Shown here one piece after another: positions 7,490 to 9,824 of a DNA stretch of 9,824 bases (positions are counted from its first letter, which is position 1; each line of letters starts with the position of its first letter). Where the stretch lies: the NCBI GenBank assembly GCA_905235345.1, contig CAJOLO010000112.1, positions 1-9,824 of the forward strand, read 5' to 3'. Position numbers and translations under genes: made by a program. Under the pieces are notes generated by a model, which saw only the letters and a program-made list of their open reading frames with translations, searched no databases and was not told the origin of the DNA. The DNA comes from an uncultured Lachnospiraceae bacterium. Its GTDB lineage: Bacteria; Bacillota; Clostridia; Lachnospirales; Lachnospiraceae.

Positions 7490-7623
7490 TGTCTCACCCT
7501 CGCTTATAGTTATGTCTATGGTTTACTATTATTCATTACGCTTATAAAAATGCATAACATACTTCATCTCATAACTGAATGATAACTTAAATTTAACCTA
7601 TTTAGTTATTATAACATTACGCA

Positions 7624-7652
7624 AGTATAATTTCCAGTGTATATTTCATCAA
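7624..7652 (-). promoter_or_regulatory. Candidate promoter for the GGDEF gene
   Basis: On the minus strand there is TTGATG at 7652-7647, a 17-nt spacer and TATACT at 7629-7624. The leader would be about 130 nt. A second possible start lies just downstream, where TATAAT (7613-7608) is preceded by TGT as an extended -10, but its -35 box (TGGAAA) is weaker. Confidence 0.5.
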
Positions 7653-7770
7653 CTTGTTTATTTTTTCCAACTTCAACCCGTAAATCAATACGAAATGCAC
7701 AATGAAGATAATGATTATTTATATTCAAATAGGCATTTACTTTAATATTATACTAAACTTCGCAAAAAAA

Positions 7771-7780
7771 TTGTTAACAA
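7771..7780. promoter_or_regulatory. TTGTTAACAA palindrome over the -35 box
   Basis: A perfect 10-bp palindrome, TTGTTAACAA, covers the -35 hexamer of the hydrogenase-MCP promoter. Its half-sites resemble those of the NADH/NAD-sensing repressor Rex (TTGTTAA and TTAACAA), but the usual spacer is missing. A redox-linked operator is a guess from symmetry and position. Confidence 0.3.
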
Positions 7781-7802
7781 AATACTATTTAAGGAGTATA
7801 AT
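7774..7802 (+). promoter_or_regulatory. Promoter for the hydrogenase-MCP gene
   Basis: TTAACA (7774-7779), a 17-nt spacer and a perfect TATAAT (7797-7802) lie about 48 bp before the ATG at 7850. They are followed by a strong ribosome binding site AAGGAGGA (7833-7840) with 9-nt spacing. Confidence 0.7.
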
Positions 7803-7849
7803 AGAATCGGTTACTTAAAAGGACGTTATACCAAGGAGGAGTACACTAT

Positions 7850-9814
7850 ATGGGGAACGAATTTAATTCATTGGTTTATACCAATGAGCAATGTGTTGGA
7901 TGTAACAAATGCATAAGTGCCTGCAGCTGTATGGGTGCTTGTATATCTTCTCCAACCGATGAGGTTGGAAAGTCAAGGATTACGGTAGATGGGGCAAAGT
8001 GTATTGCCTGCGGTGCATGTTTTAAAGCTTGTGAGCACAATGCACGGGAATACCGCGATGATACAAATAAGTTTTTCGAAGATCTTAAAAAAGGTGAAAA
8101 GATTTCAATTTTAATTGCACCCGCTTTTAAAGCTGATTACCCCAAAGAGTATGAACGTGTACTCGGAGGTCTCAAGAATCTTGGAGTAAACAGATTTATA
8201 AGTGTCTCTTTCGGTGCAGATATTACTACCTGGGGATACATCAACTATATTACTAAATATAATTTCATGGGAGGTATATCCCAGCCCTGTCCGGCGGTTG
8301 TCGGATATATTGAAAGATATGTTCCCGGGCTGCTGCCTACACTTTTTCCTGTACAGAGTCCTTTGATGTGCTCAGCCATATATGCAAGAAAGCAGCTTAA
8401 GATTACCGATAAGCTGGCATTTATCAGTCCATGTATTGCCAAGAAGATGGAGATAGATGATCCTAATAACAAGGGCTATATCAATTACAATGTAACTTTC
8501 AATAATCTGATACAATATATAAAAGAACATAATCTTATGGGAGAACCTATAACAGATGAGATTGAATATGGTCTGGGATCCATATACCCTATGCCCGGCG
8601 GATTAAAAGAAAACGTATACTGGTTACTGGGTAACGAAGTGTTTATACGTCAGATTGAAGGCGACAAGCGTATGTATCATTTTCTGAGAGACAATAAAGA
8701 CAGACTAAAGAATCATAAGACGCCTTTTCTGTTTGTCGATGCACTCAACTGTGAAAATGGTTGTATATGCGGCACAGGCACTGATCCTGAAGTTACCGGA
8801 AATGACGATCCCTTGTACAATATTCATGCTATACAGGAAAGTGTGAAAAAGAACGTCAAAAAAAGTGCATGGTCCAAAATAATCAGTCCGCAAAAAAGAT
8901 TAGAGGAACTCAACAAACAGTTTGCCAATCTCAATTTAGAAGATTATTTAAGAAAATACACTGATCGTTCCGCACAATGTGCACATAAAATCCCTTCCGA
9001 AGCCGAGCTTGATAAGGTATTCACGGACATGCGCAAAACCAACAAAGAGTCACGACACATCAACTGCTCATGCTGTGGTTATGATACCTGCAAGGATATG
9101 GCAACTGCAATTTTCAACGGCTATAACAATAAATCGAACTGTGTACACTATCTGAAGGATTTAGTGGAAATAGAAAAAACAGAAGCACAGGATATGGTAT
9201 TACACGAAAGAGAACTGTTAAACGCCCGGCGTGATGACATGTTGCATACCATAGACAATATCAATAATCACTTTAAGGTGCTTCAAGAATCATTAAATGG
9301 CATGAGTACAGGCAACAATAACAATGCAGATGAAAGTTCTGCCATATCGAAAGAGATGATAGACGTATCGAATTTTTGTACAAAGCTTAATGATTCAATA
9401 GGAGAAATCACAGAGTTATTAGGACAGCTTACCACTAACAATGACAAAGTCGTTGATATTGCCAACCAGACAAATCTATTGGCACTTAATGCTTCTATCG
9501 AAGCAGCCAGAGCCGGAGATGCCGGACGAGGCTTTGCAGTAGTCGCAAGTGAAATCAATACCCTTGCGGCAGATTCCAAAGACACCGCACAGAGTAGCGG
9601 AACTGCCAATAAGAGCATCTCCACTGCCATTAACAGTATTGCAAAGGAAACCACCGAGCTCCTCAAGATAGTCGAAGATGTAAACGTCCGTGTACAGAAT
9701 CTTGCCGCATCCACTGAGGAGATATCGAGTTCAACAAGTATCGTATCTAATAAAGTGAACGAAGTAAGCGATGAACTTGAACGGCTCGTAGAAAACAGCC
9801 GCAGCAATGAATAG
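7850..9814 (+). CDS. Sensory [FeFe]-hydrogenase fused to chemotaxis (MCP) domain
   Basis: A 654-residue soluble iron-sulfur sensor. Residues 15-61 hold two ferredoxin-like 4Fe-4S sets (Cys15, 18, 21, 25 and Cys51, 54, 57, 61), with extra Cys27 and Cys31. Residues about 85-330 are an [FeFe]-hydrogenase large-subunit domain. The L1 motif is SQPCP (Cys147), L2 is SPCIAKKME (Cys195, Lys198, Glu201), and L3 is NCENGC (Cys301, Cys305), so all four H-cluster cysteines are kept. The Cys that precedes the L1 ligand in catalytic enzymes is Pro146, and the Met residues before the L2 and L3 cysteines are Ser193 and Leu299. This argues for sensing rather than turnover. Residues about 404-435 form a further 4Fe-4S domain (Cys406, 409, 414, 431). 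Residues about 450-654 are an MCP signalling hairpin with the conserved tip around Glu551 (NQTNLLALNASIEAARAG, GRGFAVVASEI). There is no membrane segment and no C-terminal CheR pentapeptide. The likely output is to CheA/CheW. The stop is a TAG ten bases from the window end. Confidence 0.92.
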   Translation: MGNEFNSLVYTNEQCVGCNKCISACSCMGACISSPTDEVGKSRITVDGAKCIACGACFKACEHNAREYRDDTNKFFEDLKKGEKISILIAPAFKADYPKEYERVLGGLKNLGVNRFISVSFGADITTWGYINYITKYNFMGGISQPCPAVVGYIERYVPGLLPTLFPVQSPLMCSAIYARKQLKITDKLAFISPCIAKKMEIDDPNNKGYINYNVTFNNLIQYIKEHNLMGEPITDEIEYGLGSIYPMPGGLKENVYWLLGNEVFIRQIEGDKRMYHFLRDNKDRLKNHKTPFLFVDALNCENGCICGTGTDPEVTGNDDPLYNIHAIQESVKKNVKKSAWSKIISPQKRLEELNKQFANLNLEDYLRKYTDRSAQCAHKIPSEAELDKVFTDMRKTNKESRHINCSCCGYDTCKDMATAIFNGYNNKSNCVHYLKDLVEIEKTEAQDMVLHERELLNARRDDMLHTIDNINNHFKVLQESLNGMSTGNNNNADESSAISKEMIDVSNFCTKLNDSIGEITELLGQLTTNNDKVVDIANQTNLLALNASIEAARAGDAGRGFAVVASEINTLAADSKDTAQSSGTANKSISTAINSIAKETTELLKIVEDVNVRVQNLAASTEEISSSTSIVSNKVNEVSDELERLVENSRSNE

Positions 9815-9824
9815 ATAACACTCT

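Larger units (their letters stand above)
7490..7849. other. Divergent intergenic region
   Basis: This 360-bp AT-rich stretch separates the GGDEF gene from the hydrogenase-MCP gene. It contains one promoter candidate for each, and a 10-bp palindrome overlapping the rightward -35 box. I found no convincing small gene on either strand, no tRNA, and no match by eye to the conserved core of a c-di-GMP riboswitch. Confidence 0.6.

Noticed and set aside
7064..7582. Plus-strand open frame of 172 codons
   Set aside because: It lies antisense to the well-supported substrate-binding/GGDEF gene and the adjacent intergenic DNA, has low-complexity residues and no ribosome binding site. It is a shadow frame.
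7490..7849. c-di-GMP or other riboswitch in the divergent region
   Set aside because: I looked on both strands for conserved riboswitch cores and terminator-like hairpins before either start codon and found none.
9283..9807. Minus-strand open frame of 174 codons opposite the MCP domain
   Set aside because: It is the antisense of a heptad-repeat coding region, which often yields long Leu/Ser-rich shadow frames. No start signal is present.
1..9824. CRISPR array, insertion sequence, tRNA or phage element
   Set aside because: No spaced direct repeats, transposase-like protein, terminal inverted repeats or tRNA-like cloverleaf were seen. Gene content looks chromosomal.

Overview
The window looks like chromosomal DNA of an anaerobic, low-GC Clostridia bacterium, most likely a motile member of the Lachnospiraceae. 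Three things point there: AT-rich intergenic DNA with canonical sigma-A promoters and AGGAGG-type ribosome binding sites; [FeFe]-hydrogenase maturation and sensing genes; and clostridial-type enolase, GH3 lipoprotein and substrate-binding/GGDEF proteins. This placement is inferred from protein character, not from a search.

Layout. At the left edge is the first 22 codons of an unidentified minus-strand gene with its own promoter. To its right, all on the minus strand, are a secreted GH3 (NagZ-type) lipoprotein with an acidic tandem-repeat linker (162-1544), enolase with a strong promoter and an intrinsic terminator (1747-3063), a MIF/tautomerase-family protein (3175-3516), a broken hydG (3593-5027), and a cytosolic LacI-type substrate-binding/GGDEF diguanylate cyclase (5123-7489). 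A 360-bp divergent intergenic region separates these from one plus-strand gene (7850-9814). That gene encodes a soluble protein with ferredoxin clusters, an [FeFe]-hydrogenase H-cluster domain, a 4Fe-4S domain and a methyl-accepting chemotaxis signalling domain.

How the genes may work together. The right half reads as a signalling locus. The plus-strand protein keeps every cysteine expected to hold an H-cluster but has lost residues used for fast catalysis. It also ends in a chemoreceptor hairpin, so it is probably a cytosolic sensor of H2, CO or redox state that feeds the CheA/CheW system. Its divergent neighbour should make c-di-GMP in response to a small ligand. Next to that lies the gene for HydG, the radical-SAM enzyme that makes the CO and CN ligands of the H-cluster. 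Here hydG is frameshifted by an apparent 14-nt deletion just before the radical-SAM cysteine motif, although the rest of both halves looks intact. Unless another hydG exists or the lesion is an assembly error, the sensor could not be matured. This is the most noteworthy observation in the window. The left half (enolase, MIF homologue, GH3 lipoprotein) looks like ordinary metabolism and cell-wall turnover.
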